In this document: positions 33,303 through 41,781 of the stretch, piece after piece
Position numbering within the stretch: position 1 is the first letter of the stretch
Layout of the letters: every line of letters begins with the position of its first letter
From: Flavobacterium sharifuzzamanii
Lineage (GTDB): Bacteria > Bacteroidota > Bacteroidia > Flavobacteriales > Flavobacteriaceae
NCBI RefSeq assembly: GCF_003254585.1
Contig: NZ_QJGZ01000041.1
Location: forward strand, 186,001-250,000
DNA length: 64,000 nt
Direction of reading: 5' to 3'
Position numbers and translations under genes: made by a program
Notes under the pieces: generated by a model
What the model saw: the letters and a program-made list of their open reading frames with translations, nothing else
Told to the model about the DNA's origin: nothing
Databases searched by the model: none

Positions 33303-33500
33303 AATTTTCGGCAGTATTTTTAAAAATAGAATCCGTTCAGAAATGAGCGGATTTTTTTTGTTTCCCATGGTTTTAAGATTCAAAAGAAAAACCTTTGCCA
33401 CTTTGCATCTCTGAACCTTTGCTTCTAAAAAAGGAACTTTTTCTTGCATATTTAAAATTTAACTCTACATTTGTAGAAACGAATCTATAATTGTAGAGCA
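33303..33500. other. Spacer before the YwqK-like gene
   Basis: Contains an ATCCG(TTCAGAAATGAG)CGGAT hairpin with a T-run (33330-33360), which may terminate transcription of the dipeptidase unit, then AT-rich sequence with TCTACATTTGTAGA and ATCTATAATTGTAGAG, which could be operator-like for the BlaI-type regulator of this operon. Confidence 0.5.
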
Positions 33501-33932
33501 ATGATGAATTTGAAAAATATCTTTTTATTATTTCTTTTGGGTTCAATGCTTTTGAGCTGTAAAAGCAAACCAATCAATCAGAAAATTGACAAGAAAAAAG
33601 AAGGTGTTTGGATTGATGATTATACGCAGGATGGTACAAATTATAAATCGTATGAATATTATAAAAATGATCTTCCAGTTAAAAAGTGGAAATCGTACAT
33701 TAACGGAAAAATCTACAAAACAGAGAAATACAAAAACGGAATTTGTGTCGTGAAAAGTTATTACGAAAACGGAAAACTGGAATCGAAAGGGAAAACAAAA
33801 TTAGAAACAAATTCGGTTGAAACGCATTGGTTTTATTTTGGAGAATGGAAGTTTTATTCAGACAAAGGAAAATTAAAAGGAATCAAGAATTATGACAAAG
33901 GAGAATTGATTTCGGAACAAAATATTAAATAA
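33501..33932 (+). CDS. YwqK/MORN-like repeat lipoprotein
   Basis: A 143-residue lipoprotein: N-terminal hydrophobic stretch and lipobox MLLSC (Cys at about residue 20). The mature part has repeated strands of the toxin-antitoxin 'YwqK-like' / MORN_2 type: KSYEYYKNDLPVKKWKSYIN, KSYYENGKLESKGK, GEWKFYSDKGKLKGIKNYDK. Such repeats are structural and common in Bacteroidetes surface lipoproteins. The start could be either ATG of ATGATG. It precedes the DUF6624 gene by 19 bases, so it is probably in the same operon with the BlaI/M56 pair. Confidence 0.78.
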   Translation: MMNLKNIFLLFLLGSMLLSCKSKPINQKIDKKKEGVWIDDYTQDGTNYKSYEYYKNDLPVKKWKSYINGKIYKTEKYKNGICVVKSYYENGKLESKGKTKLETNSVETHWFYFGEWKFYSDKGKLKGIKNYDKGELISEQNIK

Positions 33933-33951
33933 GCTAACTAACCTCTAAACC

Positions 33952-34914
33952 ATGAAAAAATTAATCACGCTTTCTTTTCTTTTAATGAACTGCTTTTTCT
34001 TGCAAGCTCAAACGTATAAAGAATGGGTTCGTAAAGCAGATTCATGCTACACGGCGAAAAACTATGAATTGTCTGTTTCGTATTATGAAAAAGCTTTTAA
34101 AATAGAACAGAAAGACAATCGAGATTTATACAATGCAGGCTGTTCTGCTTCTATGGCAAAAAGGAATAAAAAAGCATTCAAATGGCTGAATCTTTCTATC
34201 GATAACGGATACGAGAATATGGCGCATATTAAAATTGATAACGATTTAAAACCGTTACACTCAGAAAAAGAATGGAATAAGACAATTGATAAACTGCAAA
34301 AGAAGTTAGATGTTATTGGAGCAAATTATGATAAAGTGCTGGAAAAACAACTTGCGGAGATTTATACAGACGATCAGGAAATTCGAGGAGAATTTATGAA
34401 TGTTTATCGAGCTACTAAACCTGACAAAAAGAAAATAGACAGCATTGGGAAAATTATGGAAAGAAAAGACAGTATTAACCTTATTAAGGTGATGAAAATA
34501 CTGGACGAAAAAGGCTGGTTAGGAAAAAATGTTGTAGGCTCTCAGGGAAATCAGACTTTGTTTCTGGTGATTCAGCATGCCGATTTAGAATATCAGCAAA
34601 AATATTTGCCTATGATGAGAGAGGCTGTTAAAAATGGCAATGCCAATCCAGCAAATCTAGCTTATTTAGAAGATAGAGTTGCTTTGAGAGAAGGAAAAAA
34701 ACAAATTTATGGCAGTCAGAGTTCAAAGAATAAAAAGACTGGTAAAATTTGTATTGCACCAATGATAGATCCAGATAATGTCGATAAAAGGCGTGCAGAA
34801 GTTGGACTTGGAACTATGGCCGACTATGCAGTAAAACTAAATATTGACTGGAACTTGGAGGAATATAAAAAGGAATTGGCTGAAACAGAAAAACTTGAAA
34901 ATACAAAACCATGA
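33952..34914 (+). CDS. Secreted TPR and DUF6624-type protein
   Basis: A 320-residue protein with a signal peptide (LITLSFLLMNCFFLQAQ), then TPR-like helices (YTAKNYELSVSYYEKAFKIE, NLYNAGCSASMAKRNKKAFK-type) and a C-terminal region of the DUF6624 kind: KIMERKDSINLIKVMKILDE, GWLGKNVVGSQGNQTLFLVI and QKYLPMMREAVKNGNANPAN, ending with RVALREGKKQIYGSQ. The function of the domain is unknown. Its stop overlaps the ATG of the BlaI-type gene by 4 bases, so it is translationally coupled to the regulator. Confidence 0.8.
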   Translation: MKKLITLSFLLMNCFFLQAQTYKEWVRKADSCYTAKNYELSVSYYEKAFKIEQKDNRDLYNAGCSASMAKRNKKAFKWLNLSIDNGYENMAHIKIDNDLKPLHSEKEWNKTIDKLQKKLDVIGANYDKVLEKQLAEIYTDDQEIRGEFMNVYRATKPDKKKIDSIGKIMERKDSINLIKVMKILDEKGWLGKNVVGSQGNQTLFLVIQHADLEYQQKYLPMMREAVKNGNANPANLAYLEDRVALREGKKQIYGSQSSKNKKTGKICIAPMIDPDNVDKRRAEVGLGTMADYAVKLNIDWNLEEYKKELAETEKLENTKP

Positions 34915-35285
34915 TACAATTATCAAATGCAGAAGAACAGTTAATGGAGCATTTATGGAAGCTTGAAAAGGCTTTTATGAAAGATTTGCTCGAAGCGTAT
35001 CCGGAACCAAAACCGGCAACAACAACCGTGGCAACGCTTTTAAAACGAATGATCGATAAGAAGTTTGTGGCGTATAACGAATTTGGGAATTCGAGAGAAT
35101 ATTACCCTTTAGTGAAGAAAACAGATTATTTTGCAAAACACGTAAAAGGGCTGATTAGTAATTTCTTTAATAATTCGGCTTCTCAGTTTGCTTCGTTTTT
35201 TACGACCGAGACCAATTTATCGTCTTCAGAATTGGAAGATCTTAAAAAAATAATTGATTCAGAAATTCAAAAAAAGAAAAAATGA
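34911..35285 (+). CDS. BlaI/MecI/CopY-family repressor
   Basis: A 124-residue winged-helix repressor: LSNAEEQLMEHLWKLEKAFM, TTTVATLLKRMIDKKFVAYN (recognition helix), then a wing EFGNSREYYPLVKKTDYF and a C-terminal dimerisation helix. In the beta-lactamase system the paired M56 protease inactivates this type of repressor. Here the protease gene overlaps its stop by 4 bases (35282-35285). Targets are probably its own operon and others; no beta-lactamase gene is nearby. Confidence 0.92.
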   Translation: MIQLSNAEEQLMEHLWKLEKAFMKDLLEAYPEPKPATTTVATLLKRMIDKKFVAYNEFGNSREYYPLVKKTDYFAKHVKGLISNFFNNSASQFASFFTTETNLSSSELEDLKKIIDSEIQKKKK

Positions 35286-36496
35286 TAACGTATCTTTTAA
35301 AATCGGGTTTGCTGCTTGCTGTTTTTTATGCGGTGTATAAATTGTTGTTAGAAAACGAAAGAATGTTTCGTTTTAATCGTGCTTATCTTCTCGGAAGTTT
35401 GATTTTTAGCCTAGTTATTCCGCTACAATTGTTTTCGATTGCATCATTTTTTCCGTCAAAAATTAAAACAATTCAGCTAGATGAAATAATGATTGTGTCT
35501 AGTAAATCAATCTTAAGCGAAGTTTCATACAGTGAAATCGTATATTTCTCTTTAGGTGTAATTTATATTTTTATTACAGCAATTTTACTGATTCGATTTG
35601 CTGTAAATGTGTCTTCTTTTTTCGTGAAAATGAAAAAGAATTCTGTAGAATTTATAGATAATCAGAAACTTGTTTTAATGAAAGAATCGATTTTGCCGCA
35701 CTCTTTCTGGAATGCTATTTTTATTAGTAAAGAAGATTTTGCAAATGGAAGAATTCCGTCAGAATTAATCGCTCATGAAAAAGCACATTTGCAGCAAAAA
35801 CATACTTTGGATATTCTTTTTGTTGAGGTTTTGCAAATCGTATTTTGGTTTAATCCGATGTTTGTTTTGTTTGAAAAAGCCATAAAACTCAATCATGAAT
35901 TTTTGGCTGATGAAGCGGTAAACAGACAATTTGATGAAGTTAAAAGCTATCAGAACTTATTATTGCAATTTGCTTCAAATAAACATACTGTTGCTTTGGC
36001 AAGTAATATCAATTATCAAATAACCAAAAAACGTTTAATAATGATGACCAAAAAAGAATCTGTTGCAAAGGCTGTATTTAAAGTACTGGCGGTTGGCGCT
36101 ATTAGTATGATATTATTATTTACTTTCAGTTCTGAAGCTGTTGCCCAAGACGTTAATATTGTGAATAATAAGGTGTATAAAGCTGGCGATTCTGAAATCA
36201 AGCAACCTGAATTTCCGGGAGGAATGCTGGAGTTCTACAAGTTTGTGGGACAACGCTTTAAAATTTCGGAAGAAGTCTCAAAAAATAAGATAGACACAAA
36301 AATATACATGCAGTTTATGGTTGAAAAAGACGGAAGCTTATCTGAAATTACAATTGTAAAAGATGCGGGATACGGACTAGGAGAGGAAGCAATTCGTGTT
36401 TTAAAACTTTCGCCAAACTGGATTCCAGGTAGTGAAAACGGAAAACCAGTTAGAGTGTTGTATTCTCTACCAATTACTATTCAAACTGAGAAATAG
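35282..36496 (+). CDS. M56-family (BlaR1-like) metallopeptidase with TonB C-terminal domain
   Basis: A 404-residue membrane protein. The N-terminal part has three or four transmembrane helices; the zinc site HEKAH lies in LIAHEKAHLQQKHT, with NHEFLADEAV as the following acidic ligand region (Glu). A further transmembrane helix (VLAVGAISMILLFTFSSEAV) leads to a periplasmic C-terminal domain that reads like the TonB C-terminal fold: YMQFMVEKDGSLSEITIVKD and AIRVLKLSPNWIPGSENGKP. There is no penicillin-binding sensor domain as in BlaR1. Paired with the BlaI-type repressor. Confidence 0.9.
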   Translation: MITYLLKSGLLLAVFYAVYKLLLENERMFRFNRAYLLGSLIFSLVIPLQLFSIASFFPSKIKTIQLDEIMIVSSKSILSEVSYSEIVYFSLGVIYIFITAILLIRFAVNVSSFFVKMKKNSVEFIDNQKLVLMKESILPHSFWNAIFISKEDFANGRIPSELIAHEKAHLQQKHTLDILFVEVLQIVFWFNPMFVLFEKAIKLNHEFLADEAVNRQFDEVKSYQNLLLQFASNKHTVALASNINYQITKKRLIMMTKKESVAKAVFKVLAVGAISMILLFTFSSEAVAQDVNIVNNKVYKAGDSEIKQPEFPGGMLEFYKFVGQRFKISEEVSKNKIDTKIYMQFMVEKDGSLSEITIVKDAGYGLGEEAIRVLKLSPNWIPGSENGKPVRVLYSLPITIQTEK

Positions 36497-36600
36497 AGTT
36501 TCAGAGTAACAAAGGAGCAAAGTGACAAAGGTTTTTTTGCGCAAAGTATAAAGCCTTTGCCACTTTGTTCCTCTGAACCTTTGCGCCTCAAAATAAAAAA

Positions 36601-36627
36601 ATCCGCTTCTTGATGGGAGAAGCGGAT
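36601..36627 (-). terminator. Terminator of the saccharopine-dehydrogenase-like gene
   Basis: A perfect stem ATCCGCTTCT / AGAAGCGGAT with a 7-base loop; on the minus strand a T-run follows (complement of 36590-36600). Confidence 0.85.
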
Positions 36628-36679
36628 AAAATTAAAAACTAATTAAAAAAAAATTCTAAAATAAACATGCAGACCAAGA

Positions 36680-38044
36680 CTAGAACAAGTCTGGGTTGTA
36701 TCCAAAATAAGGTACATTTTGTTCGTTAAAAATGACCCCATATTCTTCTAGCTCTTTCAAAATAGGTTCGTAAACTTCCTTTTTAATAGGAAGCTGAACG
36801 CCTGGAGTTGTGATTTTTCCGTTTAAGATTAACAAAGTGGCAATCGCAACCGGAAGTCCGACTGTTTTTGCCATTGCAGTATAAGTTTGGTCTTCGCCAA
36901 TACAAACCATTTTAGAGTCGATTTGTTTCTTTTCGCCATTCAATTCATAACCAAATTTGTGATACATCACGATCATGTCTTTATCATCTGGTTCAAGAGC
37001 CCAGCTTTCAGATAATATTTTCTCCAAAATTTGAGCAGGAGTAGCATTTGGGAGATTTACTTTTTTGTTTGGGTTAAATAAATCCAGTTCCAAAAGTTTA
37101 TCCCACATAATATCGTCCTGATCGATTTTTAGAATCAATCGAGTTTTGATTTCGACAGAATCGGTTGGATGATACGGAAGGAAAGAATTGATGAACTGAC
37201 GATAACTCATATTTTCTGACCCCTCTAAAACATAGCTATCATCAGTCATCCCGAGCTGTACAAACATATTCCAAGCGCGAGAATAACCCACTCTTCTAAT
37301 TGTACCTCTATATAAGGTAAGAACATCATCTAAGCCATAAACTGATCTGTATTTAAGAGAGTCACGGTTAGAATAAGCTTCAAACTTTCCGTAGCCTTCT
37401 ACTTCAAGAAATTCGGTTCTGCGAAATAAAGCGCTGTAGGGAATATATTTATAAGTGCCTTCTTGGATAAACTTGGCAGCGCCACCTTGACCGGCCAAAA
37501 CTACACTTCTTGGTGCCCAAGTAAATTTGTAGTTCCATAAATTATTATCAGATTCAGGAGCTACAAGTCCGCCGCAGAAAGACTCAAACAAAAGCATTTT
37601 ACCGCCTTTTGATCTTATTTCGTCAATGACTTTCATGGCGCTCATATGATCGATTCCTGGATCAAGACCAATTTCGTTCATGAAAATCAGATTGTTTTGA
37701 ATGGCTTCTTCGTTTAAGGCCTGCATTGCATCACTAATATAAGATGCGGTAACAAGATGTTTTTTGAATTCAAGGCAGTCTTTTGCAATCTCGATATGAA
37801 GATGTGCAGGAAGCATAGAAATTACAATTGATGCATTTGCAATAGCTTTTTTTCTTTCATCAGAATTAAAAATATCTAAGGCAATCGGAGTGGCATTAGG
37901 ATGGTCTTGTGTTTTTGCTTTGGCAAGATTCAATGAAAGATCGGCTACTGTTAAATGCAGCTTTTCTTCATTAGATTTTGATAGTAAATATCGAATCAAA
38001 GAAGATGCAGATCTTCCTGCTCCAAATATTAAAATGTTTCTCAT
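36680..38044 (-). CDS. Saccharopine dehydrogenase family protein
   Basis: A 454-residue NAD(P)-dependent enzyme. N-terminal Rossmann fold with NILIFGAGRSASSLIRYL (GxGxxx) and LTVADLSLNLAKAKT; mid region SIVISMLPAHLHIEIAKDCL and GLDPGIDHMSAMKVIDEI, as in saccharopine dehydrogenase C-terminal (catabolic) domains. The family interconverts lysine/alpha-aminoadipate intermediates or related substrates. In Bacteroidetes such genes are often annotated saccharopine dehydrogenase. The carrier may be lysine degradation; not certain. ATG at 38042-38044. Confidence 0.85.
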   Translation of the reverse strand: MRNILIFGAGRSASSLIRYLLSKSNEEKLHLTVADLSLNLAKAKTQDHPNATPIALDIFNSDERKKAIANASIVISMLPAHLHIEIAKDCLEFKKHLVTASYISDAMQALNEEAIQNNLIFMNEIGLDPGIDHMSAMKVIDEIRSKGGKMLLFESFCGGLVAPESDNNLWNYKFTWAPRSVVLAGQGGAAKFIQEGTYKYIPYSALFRRTEFLEVEGYGKFEAYSNRDSLKYRSVYGLDDVLTLYRGTIRRVGYSRAWNMFVQLGMTDDSYVLEGSENMSYRQFINSFLPYHPTDSVEIKTRLILKIDQDDIMWDKLLELDLFNPNKKVNLPNATPAQILEKILSESWALEPDDKDMIVMYHKFGYELNGEKKQIDSKMVCIGEDQTYTAMAKTVGLPVAIATLLILNGKITTPGVQLPIKKEVYEPILKELEEYGVIFNEQNVPYFGYNPDLF

Positions 38045-38231
38045 GTCTTAAATATTTAACACAAATATATTTAAATGTTATAAATATAACAATTCAAATT
38101 AAAGAAAATTAAATTATTTTTTTCGCAAAACCCGAAAAATAATTTGATTTTGTTCTAAATAATCCAGAAACAAAGGCGGTTTTTCAGTTCGTTTGAATTA
38201 TTTTTGTTTGAAATTTCAAAAGAGATATATT

Positions 38232-38618
38232 ATGAAAAGAAGAATTATTCTAACTGGAGCTTTTATTGGTATGCTGGCTATTATTTTGGGTGCTTTTGGT
38301 GCTCACTTATTGAAAAAATATCTTTCGGTTGATCAATTAAATACTTTTGAAGTTGGTGTTCGTTACCAAATGTATCATGCTCTTTTTCTTCTTTTTTTAT
38401 CTACCCAAAAAGACATTGCAGAAAAAACCTTAAAAACCATCTATAATTTAGTAGTTGCAGGCGTTTTGCTTTTCAGCGGTTCAATCTATTTATTGGCAAC
38501 AAAAGACTACACTTTGTTCGAATCTAAAATTATCGTATTCGCAACACCTTTGGGTGGTTTCTTATTAATTATCGCTTGGGCGCTATTATTCTTTACGATT
38601 TTGAAGAGAAAATCATAA
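38232..38618 (+). CDS. DUF423 small membrane protein
   Basis: A 128-residue protein with four transmembrane helices: an N-terminal helix IILTGAFIGMLAIILGAFGA followed by the conserved HLLKKYLSVDQLNTFEVGVR and YQMYHALFLL, typical of the DUF423 (YgdD-like) family of unknown function. ATG at 38232; the frame opens at 38193, but the signature starts at this Met. A TATTTTTG box lies at 38199-38206. Confidence 0.88.
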   Translation: MKRRIILTGAFIGMLAIILGAFGAHLLKKYLSVDQLNTFEVGVRYQMYHALFLLFLSTQKDIAEKTLKTIYNLVVAGVLLFSGSIYLLATKDYTLFESKIIVFATPLGGFLLIIAWALLFFTILKRKS

Positions 38619-38919
38619 AATCCCGAAAAAAAAATTCTGTCTAAGAATTAATCTTTAATTTTGTCACATAAATAACATATAACTTTATTTGTGTGACTTT
38701 TTTGTATTTTCTTTTATGAAACAAAAATAATATAACAAATTCGCGCATAAGGTTGTAAATAAACAAATTAAGAGCGATTATTTTTTTCTTTTTGTAATTT
38801 TAAAAGTGAAATTTCTCTTTTTTAATATAAATAGAAGTGAAATTTAATTATTTTAAAAGAAATAAAAATTAATCTGTAATTTTGCTTTAAACAAAAAATC
38901 ACACACAACTTAAAAATTT
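38619..38919. other. Long AT-rich leader region of pckA
   Basis: 301 bases without a gene and very AT-rich. Two TAnnTTTG boxes (TAATTTTG at 38656-38663 and 38877-38884) suggest two transcription starts for pckA; the second is 36 bases before the ATG. No terminator for the DUF423 gene is obvious. Confidence 0.5.
38877..38884 (+). promoter_or_regulatory. Candidate -7 box of pckA
   Basis: TAATTTTG matches TAnnTTTG, 36 bases before the ATG. No TTG element at standard spacing, which would fit an activator-dependent promoter. Confidence 0.45.
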
Positions 38920-40524
38920 ATGGACACTAATACAGTTTTCGCGCAATCGATTTCGTTAAAAGAGTTAGGAATTGAAAATGCAAAAGTTCGTTATCAACTA
39001 TCTGCAGATGAATTACATGCGATTACTTTGCAGTCTGGTCAAGGTGTTGAGAATTCTACTGGAGCATTAGCAATTAATACAGGTGAATTTACAGGTCGTT
39101 CTCCACAAGATCGTTTTATCGTAAAAGATGATATTACTAAGGATCAAGTTTGGTGGGGGAATGTAAATATCCCATTCGAGCCTCAAGCTTTTGAAAAGCT
39201 TTATAATAAGGTAACAGCATTTTTATCAAACAAAGAAGTTTTTGTTCGTGATTCTTATGTGTGTTCTGATCCAAATTATAGATTGAATGTTCGTGTTGTA
39301 ACAGAAACTGCTTGGTCAAACTTGTTTTGCTACAATATGTTCTTACGTCCAGAAGCTTCAGAACTGGCTAATTTTACTCCAGAATGGACTGTAGTTTGCG
39401 CTCCAAGTTTTATGGCAGATCCTGCTGTAGACGGAACACGCCAGTCTAATTTTGCTATTTTAGATTTTACTAAAAAAATTGCTTTAATTGGTGGAACTGG
39501 TTATACAGGAGAAATGAAAAAAGGAATTTTCTCTGCATTAAACTTTATTCTTCCAGTTTTCAAAAATACACTTCCAATGCACTGCAGCGCCAATGTTGGT
39601 GAAGCAGGAGATACAGCAATCTTCTTCGGATTGTCTGGTACAGGAAAAACAACTTTATCTGCAGATCCAGAGCGTAAATTAATCGGAGACGATGAGCACG
39701 GTTGGACAAATGAAAACACTGTTTTCAATTTTGAAGGCGGATGCTACGCAAAAGTTATCAATTTAACTGAAGAAAATGAACCGGACATTTTTAGAGCAAT
39801 CAAAAAAGGAGCGCTTTTAGAAAATGTGGTTTTCAAAGCAGGAACAAACGTAGTTGATTTTGACGATGTTTCTATTACTCAAAATACTCGTGTAAGTTAC
39901 CCAATTACACATATTGATAATGTTCAGCCAGGTTTGATTGGACACAATCCTAAAAATATATTTTTCTTAACAGCGGATTCTTTCGGAATTTTGCCTCCAA
40001 TCTCAAGATTGACTCCAGGTCAGGCGGCTTACCACTTTATTTCTGGATATACGGCAAAAGTTGCTGGAACAGAAGCTGGTGTAACAGAGCCTCAGCCTAA
40101 TTTCTCTGCTTGTTTTGGAGCTCCATTTATGCCTTTGCACCCAACGCGTTACGCTGAAATGTTGAGCAAAAAAATGAAGGATGCAGGAGTAAAAGTTTGG
40201 TTAATCAACACAGGATGGACTGGAGGAGCTTACGGAACAGGAAGCCGTATGAAGCTTAAATATACTCGTGCTATGATTACTGCTGCATTAAAAGGAGAAT
40301 TGAATGATGTAGCGTTTAAAAATCATGAAGTGTTTGGAATTGAAATTCCTCAAGATTGTCCAAATGTTCCAGTGGAAATTTTAAATCCTAGAAACACTTG
40401 GGAAGATAAAGATTTATACGATAAAAAAGCGTTGGAATTAGCACATAAATTCAAAGCTAATTTCGCCAAATTTGAAGAGTTTGCAAATGCTGAAATCTTA
40501 GCAGGAGCACCGATTACAGAATAA
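38920..40524 (+). CDS. pckA: Phosphoenolpyruvate carboxykinase (ATP)
   Basis: A 534-residue cytoplasmic enzyme converting oxaloacetate and ATP to PEP and CO2, the entry step of gluconeogenesis. ATP-type signatures: P-loop FFGLSGTGKTTLSADP, metal site LIGDDEHGWT, TGEFTGRSPQDRFIVKD near the N-terminus, and RMKLKYTRAMITAALKGELN near the end. Length and motifs are typical. Monocistronic, with a strong terminator. Confidence 0.97.
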   Translation: MDTNTVFAQSISLKELGIENAKVRYQLSADELHAITLQSGQGVENSTGALAINTGEFTGRSPQDRFIVKDDITKDQVWWGNVNIPFEPQAFEKLYNKVTAFLSNKEVFVRDSYVCSDPNYRLNVRVVTETAWSNLFCYNMFLRPEASELANFTPEWTVVCAPSFMADPAVDGTRQSNFAILDFTKKIALIGGTGYTGEMKKGIFSALNFILPVFKNTLPMHCSANVGEAGDTAIFFGLSGTGKTTLSADPERKLIGDDEHGWTNENTVFNFEGGCYAKVINLTEENEPDIFRAIKKGALLENVVFKAGTNVVDFDDVSITQNTRVSYPITHIDNVQPGLIGHNPKNIFFLTADSFGILPPISRLTPGQAAYHFISGYTAKVAGTEAGVTEPQPNFSACFGAPFMPLHPTRYAEMLSKKMKDAGVKVWLINTGWTGGAYGTGSRMKLKYTRAMITAALKGELNDVAFKNHEVFGIEIPQDCPNVPVEILNPRNTWEDKDLYDKKALELAHKFKANFAKFEEFANAEILAGAPITE

Positions 40525-40547
40525 AAGGAATTATTTAATTCAAAATA

Positions 40548-40577
40548 AAAAAGCTGTTCAGAAATGAACAGCTTTTT
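40548..40577 (+). terminator. Terminator of pckA
   Basis: AAAAAAGCTGTTCA / TGAACAGCTTTTTT stem with a GAAA loop; T-run on both strands, so it may also serve the convergent phytase gene. Confidence 0.92.
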
Positions 40578-40648
40578 TTAGTTGGTTTCCAATCGCAGTA
40601 AAAAAAATAGACACTGAACACGGGACTGCGACTGAAAACCTTGAAACT

Positions 40649-41707
40649 TTATTTTTTAGCTTCGTCTATACGTTTTTGAATTAAATCCCAAGCGTAATAG
40701 TGGAAAGTCATTCCGTTGCTCATCGCTACAAAAAGTCCGTTTTTATATTGTCCGCCAAGGTTAACGCTTGTAACATCTGCACCATCACATTCAATTGTTG
40801 ATGTTGGAACTTCAGCTAATAAAGGATGATTGTTTGCGTTTCCTTTTGCACCTTCTCTCGGATAAACCATAAAAGAGTTTGCTTGCTGATTTGATACTAA
40901 AATATATCCTGTAGAATCTGTTTTTTTGTAGATCGCGATTCCTTCGTGATCTGCTTTAAAGTCTTTCTGACCAAAGAAAGCCAATTCTTTATTATCGTTT
41001 AAAGCAGGATCTGCTTTGTATTTTCTAATTCCAGCTTGTTCATCACAATAGTACACAAAACCTAATTCGTTGTCTACTGCAATAGCTTCAATTTCTTTTT
41101 TACCGCTATACGTTCCGAATTTGCGAACCACTTTTGCTGTCGCGAATTTTCCATTTCCAGAAAGTTCATATTGCCATAAATAACTTCCAGAAGGCCCAGT
41201 TTTTCTTCCCACAATAGCAAAAATCTTCCCGTCGCTTGGGCGAGTGTATAATGAAACTCCCATTGGATCACGTTGAGATTCTCCTTCAAAAACAGGAATT
41301 CCGCCGTTATCAATTGGTTCTAAATCGGGTAAACTAAAAATTCTAATTTTGTTTTCTTCACGTTCTGTAGTAACGGCAACATCTACTTTTTTTTCGTCAA
41401 TAATTAATCCGTAAGCGATATCAACGTTGTTAGGACGTTTTAGTGGAATTGATTTTTTAAGGATTTTTCCATTCAAATCAAAAGCGTATAAACCGCCGTC
41501 TGTATCTTTATCTGTTCCGACAATAATACTCTTTGAAGCATCAGTTGGATTAATCCAAATTGAAGGATCGTCTGTGTCGTGCGGAAGTGCTTCTGTAACT
41601 GTTGTAGGTTTTACAGCATTCGGTTGAATTGGCGCCAGTTTATCATTTTTACAAGCTGCAAATGCCAAGCTCAAAAGTAAAAAAGCAACTAAAAATTTAT
41701 TTTTCAT
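40649..41707 (-). CDS. Beta-propeller phytase lipoprotein
   Basis: A 352-residue lipoprotein with lipobox LAFAAC after MKNKFLVAFLLLSL (ATG at 41705-41707; an in-frame start at 41743 would spoil the signal peptide). The sequence matches beta-propeller (alkaline) phytases: PHDTDDPSIWINPTDASKS, GTDKDTDGGLYAFDLNGKIL, RPNNVDIAYG, DPMGVSLYTRPSDGKIFAI and SDQ/ADHEGIAIYKKTDSTGYI-type calcium sites (acidic clusters DDPS, DKDTD). It releases phosphate from phytate. It lies downstream of, and on the same strand as, a TonB-dependent receptor gene (74 bases), so the two likely form an uptake and hydrolysis unit. Confidence 0.9.
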   Translation of the reverse strand: MKNKFLVAFLLLSLAFAACKNDKLAPIQPNAVKPTTVTEALPHDTDDPSIWINPTDASKSIIVGTDKDTDGGLYAFDLNGKILKKSIPLKRPNNVDIAYGLIIDEKKVDVAVTTEREENKIRIFSLPDLEPIDNGGIPVFEGESQRDPMGVSLYTRPSDGKIFAIVGRKTGPSGSYLWQYELSGNGKFATAKVVRKFGTYSGKKEIEAIAVDNELGFVYYCDEQAGIRKYKADPALNDNKELAFFGQKDFKADHEGIAIYKKTDSTGYILVSNQQANSFMVYPREGAKGNANNHPLLAEVPTSTIECDGADVTSVNLGGQYKNGLFVAMSNGMTFHYYAWDLIQKRIDEAKK

Positions 41708-41781
41708 TTGTATTATATATTTTAATGCAATTAGACAGAGCATTAAACTCTGTCTAATTTAAGAATTTTAATTTTTTCAGA

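Noticed and set aside
35282-36496. Beta-lactam resistance sensor (BlaR1)
   Set aside because: The C-terminal part is TonB-like, not a penicillin-binding sensor, and no beta-lactamase gene is adjacent.
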